Source of the DNA: Bacteroidota bacterium
GTDB taxonomy: Bacteria; Bacteroidota; Bacteroidia; Chitinophagales; Chitinophagaceae
Length of the DNA: 39,379 nucleotides
Assembly: GCA_023417815.1 (NCBI GenBank)
Contig: JAEZEI010000026.1
Location: forward strand, 1 to 39,379
Reading direction: 5' to 3'
The notes under the pieces were generated by a model. The model saw nothing but the letters and a program-made list of their open reading frames with translations, ran no database searches and was not told the origin of the DNA. Shown piece after piece: positions 8,661-17,022 of this stretch (position 1 is the first letter of the stretch; each line of letters opens with the position of its first letter). Position numbers and translations under genes: made by a program.

Positions 8661-8784
8661 TTCCCGCAGATTTTCGCAAATGAACCGCAGATCACCGCGG
8701 ATTAGATCGTAATCTGCGTACATCTGCGCTGTAAACTGAGGCACATAATTATTGGGCTGAATGATCTGCGTGCATCTGCGGGAA
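8661..8784. repeat. palindromic intergenic repeat, full-length copy
   Basis: A 124-bp element bounded by perfect 11-bp inverted termini, TTCCCGCAGAT at 8661 and ATCTGCGGGAA at 8774. Internally it repeats degenerate versions of the same word (CCGCAGATCA, ATCTGCGTACATCTGCG). Related copies occur at about 11,819-11,900 and 25,972-26,043. It contains no ORF and sits directly after a gene end, as expected of REP-like intergenic elements. Confidence 0.7.
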
Positions 8785-8838
8785 CTGTCTTTTAATCGAA
8801 ATGGAATTAAATACCCATACAAAAATGCCAGATGAATC

Positions 8839-9042
8839 ATGAACCCCCACACAACCAGGCGAGCCTACACCCGCAAAGAGATGTGCAGAATGTACCGGGT
8901 CACCTATAAAACCTTTGCCAAATGGATCGAACCTTTCAGCGGGGAGATCAATACCACCGGCAACAGGATATTTACGATCAGGGAAGTGAATTATATTTTT
9001 TCAAGACTCGGATCGCCATTTGAAAAGAAGGAAATGGCATGA
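8839..9042 (+). CDS. small helix-turn-helix protein
   Basis: 67 residues. RRAYTRKEMCRMYRVTYKTF followed by AKWIEPF reads as a MerR/excisionase-like helix-turn-helix, followed by RIFTIREVNYIFSRLG, which resembles the wing and following helix of that fold. The protein is too short for an effector domain, so it would act as a simple DNA-binding factor. It starts 55 bp after the palindromic repeat and ends 34 bp before the CHU_C surface protein. Whether it regulates that gene is unknown. Confidence 0.65.
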   Translation: MNPHTTRRAYTRKEMCRMYRVTYKTFAKWIEPFSGEINTTGNRIFTIREVNYIFSRLGSPFEKKEMA

Positions 9043-9064
9043 CAGGTAACCTCTAACCGTTTCT

Positions 9065-9072
9065 TATCTTTA
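9065..9072 (+). promoter_or_regulatory. TAnnTTTG-like -7 box, possible leaderless start
   Basis: TATCTTTA ends 4 nt before the ATG at 9077, with spacer CAGG. The same arrangement is found before two other plus-strand genes in this window (11,117 and 27,831). A TAnnTTTG-type -7 box so close would place the transcription start at or next to the ATG. No convincing -33 TTG was seen here. Confidence 0.4.
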
Positions 9073-9076
9073 CAGG

Positions 9077-11095
9077 ATGCTGCCGAAACACTTACCGCTC
9101 TTCCTGCTTACCCTAACCACCCTGGCATCCAGTGCCCAATTGCCGGATTGCAGCAACAACCGCCGGCTGGGATACTTTCTTACGCCCAGCGGTATTCACT
9201 GCGTTGACTTCGACGACCCTTCCCAGTCGTTCCCGAATACCATCAATGTGCCCCCGGATGCAATGGGACTTGTGATCAGCAGGAACCTTAATGCGCCTAC
9301 ACCGGCTACCACCTTCTATACCGTAATAAATAAGAAATATCATTATTATGACGGGAATGCCTGGGTGAATACCAACCACTATGCAGGGGAAGGAGTTAAT
9401 CCCGGTGGGGGCGGTGGCTATATTTTCAATAAAGGACCTGCAGGTATGGTACACCGTTATGATGGCACCGGCGATGCACAGTTACTTGTTACCACAGGTA
9501 TAGCAGGGGTGGCAGATATACCGGTTGACCAGTGCGGGAACTTCTACCTGATGAAGAACAGCTCACCGCAGGGACTTATGAAATACAATGCAGAAGGTGA
9601 ACTGATAGAGACCTTTGTGGTCCTGGGCGCACCCCTCTATACCGGCGGCGGTGGTATAGTGATCATAGGTAACGAGGTCTATTATGATGATATGTCTGTA
9701 CCAGGACCATCACAACTGCTTCATGGGGTGATCTCCGGCGGAGCGGTCGATTTCCTGCCTTCAGGTATCTTCCTCGCTGATGTCACGGATGCCGCTTCCT
9801 GTCCCTCTGCTGCTACACGCGTAGAGACAACCGATACCCTGGTGTGTGCCACTGCACTTCCTTTCACATGGATGGGCAATTCCTATTCGCACGCCGGTAC
9901 GTATACGCATTCCACCACGGGCAACAGCGGCTGCGATTCGGTGGCGATACTGAACCTGGGCATCAATGCTGCCATACCCGTCACCAATATCGATTCAGGA
10001 GTTTGCATCACCAGCCTGCCGATAGACTGGAACGGTATTACCATTACCGGCCCCGGCTCCTACTCCGTAACACTGGCAGGGATCAGTGGCTGCGACTCCG
10101 TCGTCAACATGACGCTCACAGTTTCTCCTGTCCCGGATCCGCCGGTAGCAACATCCCTTCTCCAATACTGCAGGTTTGAAGATGCTCCTCCCCTCACCGC
10201 CTCGGGCCCGGGAGAAATGATCTGGCATACTACAGCCACAGGCGGAACAGGTTCCTTATCGGCTCCAAAACCTTCCACCGCTGAACCGGGAACCAGGATA
10301 TACTATGTGAGCAACAGGGTGAACGGCTGCGAGAGTTTTCGCACACCGGTCTCCGTTAGTGTGCTGCCTGCACCATTGTTAGGCCCCGACCAACTCGTTC
10401 GCCTGTGCTTTGGCACTTCCATAAATCTTAACAGCCTGCCCGAAAGCAATGAGCCGGGTACGTGGACAATAGATGCCAGCCCTGTCCCGAACCCTGCTTC
10501 CGTTTCAGAAGCAGGCAACTACCGGTTGGTGGTCACTAACAGCATGGGATGTTCTGATACCCTGCTGGCAGAACTAAGGATACAGCCGCAGCTCTTTGCC
10601 AATGCGGGCGCCAACGACAGCATCATGATCGGCTTTTTATACCAGTTGCAGGGCTCCGGGGGACTGCACTATGAATGGTCGCCTGCAAGCGTACTTAATG
10701 ATCCCTTTATTTCAAATCCTACCGCAACCCTGGTCCGTGATACAGAATTCAGCCTGGCGGTGCGGGACGAACTGGGATGCGCTGCCTATGATACCGTTTT
10801 CATAAAAGCCTATGAAGGAACGGAGATCTGGCTGCCCACCGCCTTCACGCCCGATGGTGATGGCCGCAATGATATCTTCCGCATCCTTTCATCTGCCATA
10901 AAGCGACTGGATCATTTCCGCATCTTCAACCGCCTTGGTGAAGTGGTGTTCGATACCCGTGATGTTTCCCGCGGCTGGGATGGCACGTACAAAGGGATGA
11001 ACCAGGAAACAGGCACCTATATCTGGAGCCTCCAGGCCCTCGACAACCAGGGAAGGTTACGGAATATGAAGGGTGCGTTTACGTTGATACGTTAA
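9077..11095 (+). CDS. surface/secreted protein with gliding-motility-associated C-terminal (CHU_C) domain
   Basis: 672 residues with signal peptide MLPKHLPLFLLTLTTLASSAQ. Residues 22-250 form a beta-rich region, perhaps propeller-like (glycine-rich, YHYYDGNAWVN). Two tandem units then share the pattern D(T/S)..VC...LP..W.G and end in GCDSV plus a hydrophobic strand (about 253-350). Ig-like segments lead to the CHU_C domain (about 585-672), recognised by WLPTAFTPDGDGRNDIFRI, the HFRIFNRLGEVVF strand and TGTYIWSLQA. CHU_C domains direct substrates through the type IX secretion system to the cell surface. It is probably an adhesin-like or repeat surface protein. It is followed after 21 bp by the metalloregulator gene. 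Confidence 0.9.
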   Translation: MLPKHLPLFLLTLTTLASSAQLPDCSNNRRLGYFLTPSGIHCVDFDDPSQSFPNTINVPPDAMGLVISRNLNAPTPATTFYTVINKKYHYYDGNAWVNTNHYAGEGVNPGGGGGYIFNKGPAGMVHRYDGTGDAQLLVTTGIAGVADIPVDQCGNFYLMKNSSPQGLMKYNAEGELIETFVVLGAPLYTGGGGIVIIGNEVYYDDMSVPGPSQLLHGVISGGAVDFLPSGIFLADVTDAASCPSAATRVETTDTLVCATALPFTWMGNSYSHAGTYTHSTTGNSGCDSVAILNLGINAAIPVTNIDSGVCITSLPIDWNGITITGPGSYSVTLAGISGCDSVVNMTLTVSPVPDPPVATSLLQYCRFEDAPPLTASGPGEMIWHTTATGGTGSLSAPKPSTAEPGTRIYYVSNRVNGCESFRTPVSVSVLPAPLLGPDQLVRLCFGTSINLNSLPESNEPGTWTIDASPVPNPASVSEAGNYRLVVTNSMGCSDTLLAELRIQPQLFANAGANDSIMIGFLYQLQGSGGLHYEWSPASVLNDPFISNPTATLVRDTEFSLAVRDELGCAAYDTVFIKAYEGTEIWLPTAFTPDGDGRNDIFRILSSAIKRLDHFRIFNRLGEVVFDTRDVSRGWDGTYKGMNQETGTYIWSLQALDNQGRLRNMKGAFTLIR

Positions 11096-11104
11096 TTCCC
11101 TCAC

Positions 11105-11112
11105 TATCTTTA
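11105..11112 (+). promoter_or_regulatory. TAnnTTTG-like -7 box upstream of metalloregulator gene
   Basis: TATCTTTA lies 4 nt before the ATG at 11117 (spacer CCGC). A TTG at 11084-11086, 18 nt upstream of the box, fits the -33 element of Bacteroidota sigma-A promoters. The implied transcript would be leaderless or nearly so. Confidence 0.45.
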
Positions 11113-11116
11113 CCGC

Positions 11117-11797
11117 ATGCTTTCTTACACCGAAGAAAATTATCTGAAGGCCATGCTGCATCTCACCTTTGAACAGGGACTCAAAGATGCTGGCACCAAC
11201 GAACTGGCAACACAACTGGAACTGAAACCGGCAACGGTGAACGATATGCTGAAAAAGCTGCGCCACAAAAAACTGGTCGACTACCGCAAATACGGCAGGA
11301 TAACCCTCACCGCGGAGGGAAAGAAAAAGGCGGTGGATGTAGTGCGGCGTCACCGGCTGTGGGAGACCTTCCTTTACAGCAAGCTTGGCTTTACCTGGGA
11401 CGAGGTGCATGAAGTTGCCGAACAGCTCGAGCATATCCAAAGCCAGAAGCTGATCGACAAGCTGGATAAATTCCTGGGCCATCCCGCCTATGATCCGCAT
11501 GGCGATGTTATCCCCGATGCCTCCGGGAAAATTAAACAGCCCATTAAAAAGACCCTTGGCGAAGAGCTGGTGGGACACGAGGTGATGATGGTGGGCGTGA
11601 AGAACAATTCAGCTGCATTTCTTCAATACGTAGATAAAGTGGGCCTGAGCCTGAACAAACCGGTGAAGATCCTCTCCCGCGAGCCGTATGATCAGTCGTT
11701 GGAGATCGATGTGAACGGGAAGAAATGTACTGTAAGCCGCAAGTTCGCGGAGAATATCCTGATCGTGTGCAGGGTGTGTGATAAAATGAAAAAGTAA
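11117..11797 (+). CDS. DtxR/MntR-family metal-dependent transcriptional regulator
   Basis: 226 residues. An N-terminal winged helix (TNELATQLELKPATVNDMLK) is followed by a dimerisation/metal domain (about 70-140) and a FeoA/SH3-like C-terminal domain (about 150-224). Metal ligands align with DtxR numbering: His79, Glu83, His98, Glu102, Glu105 and His106. The residue equivalent to DtxR Cys102 is Glu, as in manganese-responsive MntR, which argues for Mn(II) (or mixed Mn/Fe) sensing; this is inference. Repressors of this family shut off metal importers when metal is bound. No Nramp or Feo gene lies nearby, so its targets are elsewhere. Confidence 0.88.
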   Translation: MLSYTEENYLKAMLHLTFEQGLKDAGTNELATQLELKPATVNDMLKKLRHKKLVDYRKYGRITLTAEGKKKAVDVVRRHRLWETFLYSKLGFTWDEVHEVAEQLEHIQSQKLIDKLDKFLGHPAYDPHGDVIPDASGKIKQPIKKTLGEELVGHEVMMVGVKNNSAAFLQYVDKVGLSLNKPVKILSREPYDQSLEIDVNGKKCTVSRKFAENILIVCRVCDKMKK

Positions 11798-11818
11798 AGT
11801 TGCATTGGGTAAGGAAAG

Positions 11819-11900
11819 TTTCTCTCAGATCATCGCTGATTACAGCGCAGACTTTCGCCGATCTGCGTTTATCTGCGAAAACAGCCGCGAGAATCTGCGC
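11819..11900. repeat. degenerate copy of the palindromic intergenic repeat
   Basis: Contains CAGATCATCGCTGATTACAG, then CCGATCTGCGTTTATCTGCG and GAATCTGCG, close to the element at 8661-8784 and especially to the one at 25,972-26,043. The terminal inverted word is partly eroded. It lies in the spacer between two convergent genes. Confidence 0.55.
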
Positions 11901-11930
11901 CCGCCCGTACGAACGTTACGTTCGGGCGGG
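11900..11930. terminator. long GC-rich hairpin between convergent genes
   Basis: CCCGCC pairs with GGCGGG, and an inner CGAACG pairs with CGTTCG across a TTA loop, with a short bulge on the left arm. The 12 paired bases lie between the ends of the metalloregulator gene and the PAP2 gene. No long T run follows on either strand, so this could be a weak bidirectional terminator or simply a structured repeat end. Confidence 0.45.
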
Positions 11931-11953
11931 GGAACCATTATTATGAAAAGGTT

Positions 11954-12694
11954 TTATTCAACCTCACGGTCACCTGATATTTCCACCGGTTCCTCTACTT
12001 CGGGCAATACCTCTTTCTTCTTCTCCATATAATGGAACACCACCAATGATATAACCAGCCACATGATCCCCATGGCTGCCCCGGCGAGGATATCACTCGT
12101 ATAATGCACATTAAGGTAAACCCTGCTTAATGCGATCAGCACCGCGATGGCAATAAACACGAACATCAGCAAATACCGCAGCCATTTCCGCTTCGTTTCC
12201 CTGAACACGATGAATGCCAGCAGCCCGAAGAAGGTGAAGCTCATAAAGGCATGCCCGCTTGGAAAGCTCAGTCCTGATACCCGTTCAATGAGCGGCTCTG
12301 CGGGGCGCGGGCGACCGAAGATCTGCTTCAGGGTGAACATGAGCAGCAGGCTGCTGAGGGCGATCGACATCACCTGGATGCCCAGCCATTTATTGCGGAT
12401 GATGAAGAAGGCATAGACCATTATGGCCAGGTTGGCAGGGATCAGGAAATGATGCGAACCTATAATGGTAATGAAACTGAAAAAGCGTGTAAGCCCCGGC
12501 GATACTATAGTGCCTACATAATCGATCGCTGCCTGGTCGAGCGTGAATTCTGCATCAATGAAAACCTCGTCGATCAGTTGCACCGCGCCGTACAGGCAGC
12601 CAAAGAACAGCACGAGAACGATCAGCAATTCTATCGTCAACAGCTTCAGTGCATTCAGCACCCATTTCCCTGTACGGTTTATGAACATCTTCAT
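11954..12694 (-). CDS. PAP2-family membrane phosphatase
   Basis: 246 residues with about six hydrophobic segments. The three PAP2 (type 2 phosphatidic acid phosphatase) motifs are intact: KQIFGRPRP (Lys123, Arg130), FPSGHA (residues 144-149, His148) and SRVYLNVHYTSD (Ser190-Asp201, nucleophile His197). The family removes phosphate from lipid phosphates or pyrophosphates such as undecaprenyl pyrophosphate on the outer membrane-facing side. The C-terminal tail is acidic (VLPEVEEPVE). It is the last gene of a six-gene minus-strand operon, 3 bp after the cyclase gene. Its place beside ppk1 and the cyclase suggests a role in phosphate-rich envelope metabolism, but the substrate cannot be read. Confidence 0.9.
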   Translation of the reverse strand: MKMFINRTGKWVLNALKLLTIELLIVLVLFFGCLYGAVQLIDEVFIDAEFTLDQAAIDYVGTIVSPGLTRFFSFITIIGSHHFLIPANLAIMVYAFFIIRNKWLGIQVMSIALSSLLLMFTLKQIFGRPRPAEPLIERVSGLSFPSGHAFMSFTFFGLLAFIVFRETKRKWLRYLLMFVFIAIAVLIALSRVYLNVHYTSDILAGAAMGIMWLVISLVVFHYMEKKKEVLPEVEEPVEISGDREVE

Positions 12695-12697
12695 TGA

Positions 12698-13768
12698 TCA
12701 GATCTTTAATGAATATAATTCCACTTCGGAGGATTTCCCTTTCAGGTCAACCATGCCCAGGCTCTCCGCCTGCCAGTCTTTAAGTTCGCTCAATTCAAAG
12801 AATTCGCGGGAAACGATGAACTTCTGGTTAAGCTCATTGCAGGCGCTGCGTATCCTTGCCGTGGTGTTCATGGTGTCGCCGCTCATGGCAAGGTCTTTCT
12901 TTATCACCCCTATCTCTCCTACCGTTACATCGCCAACATGAATGCCCACCCTGAATTCGGGGATGATGCTGTACAGCCGCCTGAAGCGTTCGCTGTTCTT
13001 CTGGATGTTCTTGCGCGCCTCGATAACAGAAGCCAGGCATCGCCTGATATTCTTCCTGTTGGTGCTCCAGCTCACCACGATCTCATCGCCCACGTACTGG
13101 TATATCCTGCCGTTATATTCGATGAGGGCCATGGATACATTATAGATGAACTCCCGGATGAACAGGAAATAATGCTGGTGGCCGAGCTTCTCTGCTATGG
13201 GAGTGGAATCCTTCAGGTCGATGAACATCACTATCCTGTTCTCCACCTTGGGATGAAAGTATTTTCCCATGATGATGTCGAGGAACACCCCGGGCGAATA
13301 TTTCTCATTCACTTCTATATATAGCTGGGTCACGATGAGCAGGAACACCCAGTAGATGGTCTTCTCAACGAGCCAGCCGCGGTGCATCGATTCGCGGAAG
13401 AACTTGTTCATGGCATCGCTCAGTGAATAATTCAGCAGTACAAGGTCCTGCACGATATGCACCAGGAAGTTCATGAGCAATGCTGCGAAGAGGATCACCA
13501 GGGTCTTCAGTAAAAAGTTTATCCATAGCGGGAACCTGCGGAAGATGGTCTTTAGGGTGAAGACGAACAGGTAGCCGAGGATGAAGCTCATTAGGAATAC
13601 CAGCGCTTCCCGTGCTATAATGGATCGCATCGGGTTGGGAAGATGGCTGATATCGGTGAGAACCAGCAACAGGAAATCGATAAGGGTCCAGAATACGGCG
13701 ATCACCAGGATAGTCTTGATCCGGTAGCGGCTTAGCCCTGACGTATATGACTGTTCCAGTGTGTTCAT
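12698..13768 (-). CDS. membrane-bound class III nucleotide cyclase
   Basis: 356 residues. Four hydrophobic segments (about 18-38, 52-72, 85-108 and 136-152) anchor a C-terminal class III cyclase domain (about 173-356). The two metal-binding aspartates are present: FIDLKDST (Asp184) and YVGDE (Asp228). The transition-state pair lies in GDTMNTTARI (Asn301, Arg305), and the base-contacting Asp298 is kept. The lysine that normally precedes the second metal aspartate by four residues (K-x-x-G-D) is Gln224. That lysine contacts adenine, so specificity for ATP cannot be assumed. The start overlaps the ppk1 stop by 4 bp. The neighbouring HD-PycTM protein is a plausible receiver of the cyclic nucleotide product. 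Confidence 0.88.
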   Translation of the reverse strand: MNTLEQSYTSGLSRYRIKTILVIAVFWTLIDFLLLVLTDISHLPNPMRSIIAREALVFLMSFILGYLFVFTLKTIFRRFPLWINFLLKTLVILFAALLMNFLVHIVQDLVLLNYSLSDAMNKFFRESMHRGWLVEKTIYWVFLLIVTQLYIEVNEKYSPGVFLDIIMGKYFHPKVENRIVMFIDLKDSTPIAEKLGHQHYFLFIREFIYNVSMALIEYNGRIYQYVGDEIVVSWSTNRKNIRRCLASVIEARKNIQKNSERFRRLYSIIPEFRVGIHVGDVTVGEIGVIKKDLAMSGDTMNTTARIRSACNELNQKFIVSREFFELSELKDWQAESLGMVDLKGKSSEVELYSLKI

Positions 13769-15801
13769 GCCTGGTTGCTGAGGTAATTAAAGATCTCTTT
13801 CTGTGCATTGAAAGGGGGCAATCCGTTCTCCACTTTCTTAAAGCTGTGATCGGGAAGTATCTCCACCGCATTGGTGTTATCCTTCCACTGCATCTCGAAA
13901 TAATCTTCCAGTTCACGCCTGCATTTATCTTCCACAATGTTCATGCAAACCTCTATCCTGTGCCTGAGGTTGCGGGTCATAAGATCCGACGAGCCCATCA
14001 GGATCACTGGGTCTTCCACCCCGAACAGCACTATCCGGGTATGCTCCAAAAACCTGTCTACGATCCTGCGCACTGTGATATTATCGCTCAGCCCTTTCAC
14101 CCCCGGTACCACACAACATACGCTTCTTGCAATGATCCTTACTTCCACCCCTGCCTTTGATGCCTTATACAACTGGTTGATGAACCAGGGTTCTTCAAGA
14201 TTGTTAACCTTTATCCTTATAAGTCCCTTTCCTCCCTTCTCTACCTTCCTGACCTCCTTGGTAATAAGGTTTTCCAGGTCATTCACCATATTGAACCTTG
14301 AAACGGAAAGCTCCCTGAATTTCGCCTTCTTCTGCCCAGCCTTCTTCTGTTGCAGGAATTCAAAGAGGGCCATCATCTCTTTAACCACTTCCCTTCTAAC
14401 GGTGAACAATACATGATCCGTATAAAAACGCGCGGTGGACTCATTAAAGTTGCCGGTGCTGAGCACCGCGAAGCTCACTGATTGCTTACCGATATTCTTA
14501 TGCACCACGGCGATCTTGCTGTGCACTTTTATGAGAGGCTCGCTGTAAATAATGGTTATCCCTGCCTGCTTCATCAGCCTGCTCCACCGTATATTGTTCG
14601 CCTCATCGAACCTGGCCTTCAGCTCAATGAAGGCGGTGACCTTCTTTCCATTCCGGGCAGCGCTGATCAGTGCATTGGCGATGTGCGATTCGGCCGCAAC
14701 CCTGTACAGGGTGATATAGATATGGGTAACGTCTTCATCCACCGCAGCCTGGTTAAAGAAACTCAGCACGGGGGAATAGGAATGATATGGCAGGTGAATC
14801 AGGATATCCTTTTCGATAACGGCGTTGAAGATATCACCGGTAACTGCTGCCGGCGGATAGGTCATGGCCTTGAACGGCGGGAACTGCAGTTTCTTATCGA
14901 ATACCGGGAAGGAGTTAAGGTCGCTCAGGTTATGATACCTTCCTCCCTCGAACATATCAGAGATGTTCACCTGGAACAGCGAAGCGAGAAAAACCTGCAT
15001 GGCGGGAGGCATTCCGTTCTCAAAAAGAAAACGCGAAGCCGTGCCGAAATCACGGCGTGCAAGCTGCTTCTCCATCTTATCGAGCAGGGCAAAGCTGTAT
15101 TCGTCCAACAGCTCCAGTTCTGCATCCCTGTTCACTTTTAAACTGTACACCCCTTCTACTTTCTGACCAGGGAACAGCATAGAGATATTCTCCCTGATGA
15201 TATCATCAATGAAAACCACATAGTGCTGGTCTTCCTGGTCGGATAACACATAGAATCTCTTAAGCTTGTTGGAAGGAATATTCACCAGCATGTGCCGCTT
15301 CGAATTTTTCACCGGGTCGGTAAGGGTAACGGCAAAGTATAGCTGGTTATTCTCCGGCATAAAATCCACTGCAGCCTCCGAGCCAAGCAGGATGGGCTGA
15401 ATGAAAGAAAGCACCTGCGTCACAAAGATCTCCCGAACTTCCCTGAAGTGCTCATGCCTGATCTTTTCATTATAATAGAAGTGAATGCCATGTTCTTTCA
15501 GTTCGGGGATCACCTTTTCCAGGAATATCTCGCCGAATTCTGTGAGCTGCGCGGAAATCCTGGCCTGTACCTCTTCCACCACCCCGGGCCCCTGCTTCAC
15601 TGCTTCCTTCTTCAACACTTTCTTGTTCATCATGGATAGCGCGATCAGCGCCGGGTAGCGTATGCGGAAGAATTCATCGAGGTTGGAAGAGAAGATCGCC
15701 AGGAACTTCATCCTTTCATATACAGGCAGGTCGGGGTTGTTCGCCTGTTGCAGAACGAGATGATTGAAGCCAAGCCAGCTTAGGTCCCTGTTGTAGATCA
15801 T
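13765..15801 (-). CDS. ppk1: polyphosphate kinase 1
   Basis: 678 residues, the normal length. The start MIYNRDLSWLGFNHLVL is the classic PPK1 N-terminal domain. The catalytic phospholipase-D-like domains carry VHSKI with the phosphorylated His427 (E. coli His435 equivalent), LSTGNFNES, and FLEHTRI with His587 (E. coli His592 equivalent). PPK1 reversibly transfers the terminal phosphate of ATP onto polyphosphate at the inner membrane. The gene starts 8 bp after the HD-PycTM stop and its stop overlaps the cyclase start by 4 bp, so translation of the three is likely coupled. Polyphosphate responds to stress and starvation in many bacteria; a joint regulon with a cyclic nucleotide is suggested by this layout. 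Confidence 0.96.
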   Translation of the reverse strand: MIYNRDLSWLGFNHLVLQQANNPDLPVYERMKFLAIFSSNLDEFFRIRYPALIALSMMNKKVLKKEAVKQGPGVVEEVQARISAQLTEFGEIFLEKVIPELKEHGIHFYYNEKIRHEHFREVREIFVTQVLSFIQPILLGSEAAVDFMPENNQLYFAVTLTDPVKNSKRHMLVNIPSNKLKRFYVLSDQEDQHYVVFIDDIIRENISMLFPGQKVEGVYSLKVNRDAELELLDEYSFALLDKMEKQLARRDFGTASRFLFENGMPPAMQVFLASLFQVNISDMFEGGRYHNLSDLNSFPVFDKKLQFPPFKAMTYPPAAVTGDIFNAVIEKDILIHLPYHSYSPVLSFFNQAAVDEDVTHIYITLYRVAAESHIANALISAARNGKKVTAFIELKARFDEANNIRWSRLMKQAGITIIYSEPLIKVHSKIAVVHKNIGKQSVSFAVLSTGNFNESTARFYTDHVLFTVRREVVKEMMALFEFLQQKKAGQKKAKFRELSVSRFNMVNDLENLITKEVRKVEKGGKGLIRIKVNNLEEPWFINQLYKASKAGVEVRIIARSVCCVVPGVKGLSDNITVRRIVDRFLEHTRIVLFGVEDPVILMGSSDLMTRNLRHRIEVCMNIVEDKCRRELEDYFEMQWKDNTNAVEILPDHSFKKVENGLPPFNAQKEIFNYLSNQA

Positions 15802-15809
15802 AGCGCATA

Positions 15810-17018
15810 TTAAAAGGGCGAGCCCTTGCTGTTCGTGGCAGGGGCCGCACCGCCAGCTTCATGCAACATTACAGCAAGACCGAAGGCGATCACTGATATA
15901 ATGATCCCTGTCATGAAAATATTGTATGCAAGGCGGGTAAGCTTGTACTTTTTGCCCAGAACAGAACCGAGGTAATAAATATCCTGGATGATGGAACTAT
16001 ACAGGTAGTCTGAATCATTCATCATCGACCGCATGGCACGGTCATACTTCTCGTAAGGAACCTTATGGAAGTTCCCGAAGAACAGGAGGTTTGTTTTCTT
16101 GTTGGTGATGTCCACATCATCGAACACACCCGACGACACCTTTGGCCTTGTTGCGAGTATGGCAATGATGATGGTTGACACCGAGGAAATGAGGAATATG
16201 GCTGTCGGGATCACCAGGTGCGGGTCCGTAGGCAGCCTCCTCAAAAGCACGGTCAGTATCACGGATATGATAATGGCATTAACGGAAATAAGGATGTTCG
16301 CCTTGTTATCGGCCATCTCGCTGAGCTGGATATGATTCTGCGAGGTGAGGCGAAGCATGGTCTGCATCCCTTTCCTGGTGCCCATCTGTTCGGTGATCAC
16401 CAGGTTGGGCTCGTTCATTATCTTATCCACTTTCTTTTTTGCCTTCTTTTGATTTTTCATTTTACGCAGATTGAGAAGATCCCTGCAGTAGCTGGTAAAG
16501 TAGGTGTGCTCTTCCAGCAGCTTGCTGGTGGAGAGGTTGAAGCCTTCACGCGTGACCTGCTCCTTCCCCAGGGCCTGTATCTCCCTGAACACATTATTAT
16601 TGCTTTCCTTGAAATCCTTGGTACCGAGATTGAACGTATCGGCATCGCAGATGATCTCCTGCAGCAGGTTCTTTGGTTCGCGCGGCGATCTTGTTGCCAT
16701 GATGCATCCTTCGGCTTCGGTAAGCACCTCCTCTTCCAGGCTGTATTCCTTTGCGAACGATCTTAACAGTTCAACGCTGTTTTCTTCATGCCCTTCAGGA
16801 TCACCGATCAAAAAACCGGTATCATGGAACCAGGCAGCGAGGTAGATGATCAATGTTTCCTTTTCACTGAGCTGGTAATGCGCTGCTATCTGGCTGGCCT
16901 TGCCCACCACGTAGCGTGTATGCTGCAGGTTATGATAGTGCAGCCTGGGATCATTATGCTCCTGGTATAAGCGGGTAACATACTGTTCTGCGCGTTTAAA
17001 AAGGTTGTTAGGATCCAT
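15810..17018 (-). CDS. HD phosphohydrolase fused to a Pycsar-effector-type (PycTM/DUF5706) membrane domain
   Basis: 402 residues. The N-terminal HD domain (about 10-185) has the ligand series LQHTRYVV (His33), WFHDTGF (His65, Asp66), GHE (His77) and CDADTF (Asp125), all fitting a metal-dependent phosphohydrolase. A basic linker (about 185-200) leads to the PycTM-like module (about 215-390): NHIQLSEMADNKANILISVN, two adjacent membrane helices (242-260, 267-289) and a last helix (366-385). PycTM is the membrane effector of the anti-phage Pycsar system, where a cyclic pyrimidine nucleotide triggers membrane damage. Here it lies in one operon with a class III cyclase and ppk1. Whether it is a defence effector or a housekeeping cyclic-nucleotide receptor is open. 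Confidence 0.88.
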   Translation of the reverse strand: MDPNNLFKRAEQYVTRLYQEHNDPRLHYHNLQHTRYVVGKASQIAAHYQLSEKETLIIYLAAWFHDTGFLIGDPEGHEENSVELLRSFAKEYSLEEEVLTEAEGCIMATRSPREPKNLLQEIICDADTFNLGTKDFKESNNNVFREIQALGKEQVTREGFNLSTSKLLEEHTYFTSYCRDLLNLRKMKNQKKAKKKVDKIMNEPNLVITEQMGTRKGMQTMLRLTSQNHIQLSEMADNKANILISVNAIIISVILTVLLRRLPTDPHLVIPTAIFLISSVSTIIIAILATRPKVSSGVFDDVDITNKKTNLLFFGNFHKVPYEKYDRAMRSMMNDSDYLYSSIIQDIYYLGSVLGKKYKLTRLAYNIFMTGIIISVIAFGLAVMLHEAGGAAPATNSKGSPF

Positions 17019-17022
17019 GGCT

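Noticed and set aside
11805..12032. 75-codon plus-strand frame after the metalloregulator gene
   Set aside because: It runs through the intergenic repeat and hairpin and then antisense into the PAP2 gene, so it is not coding.
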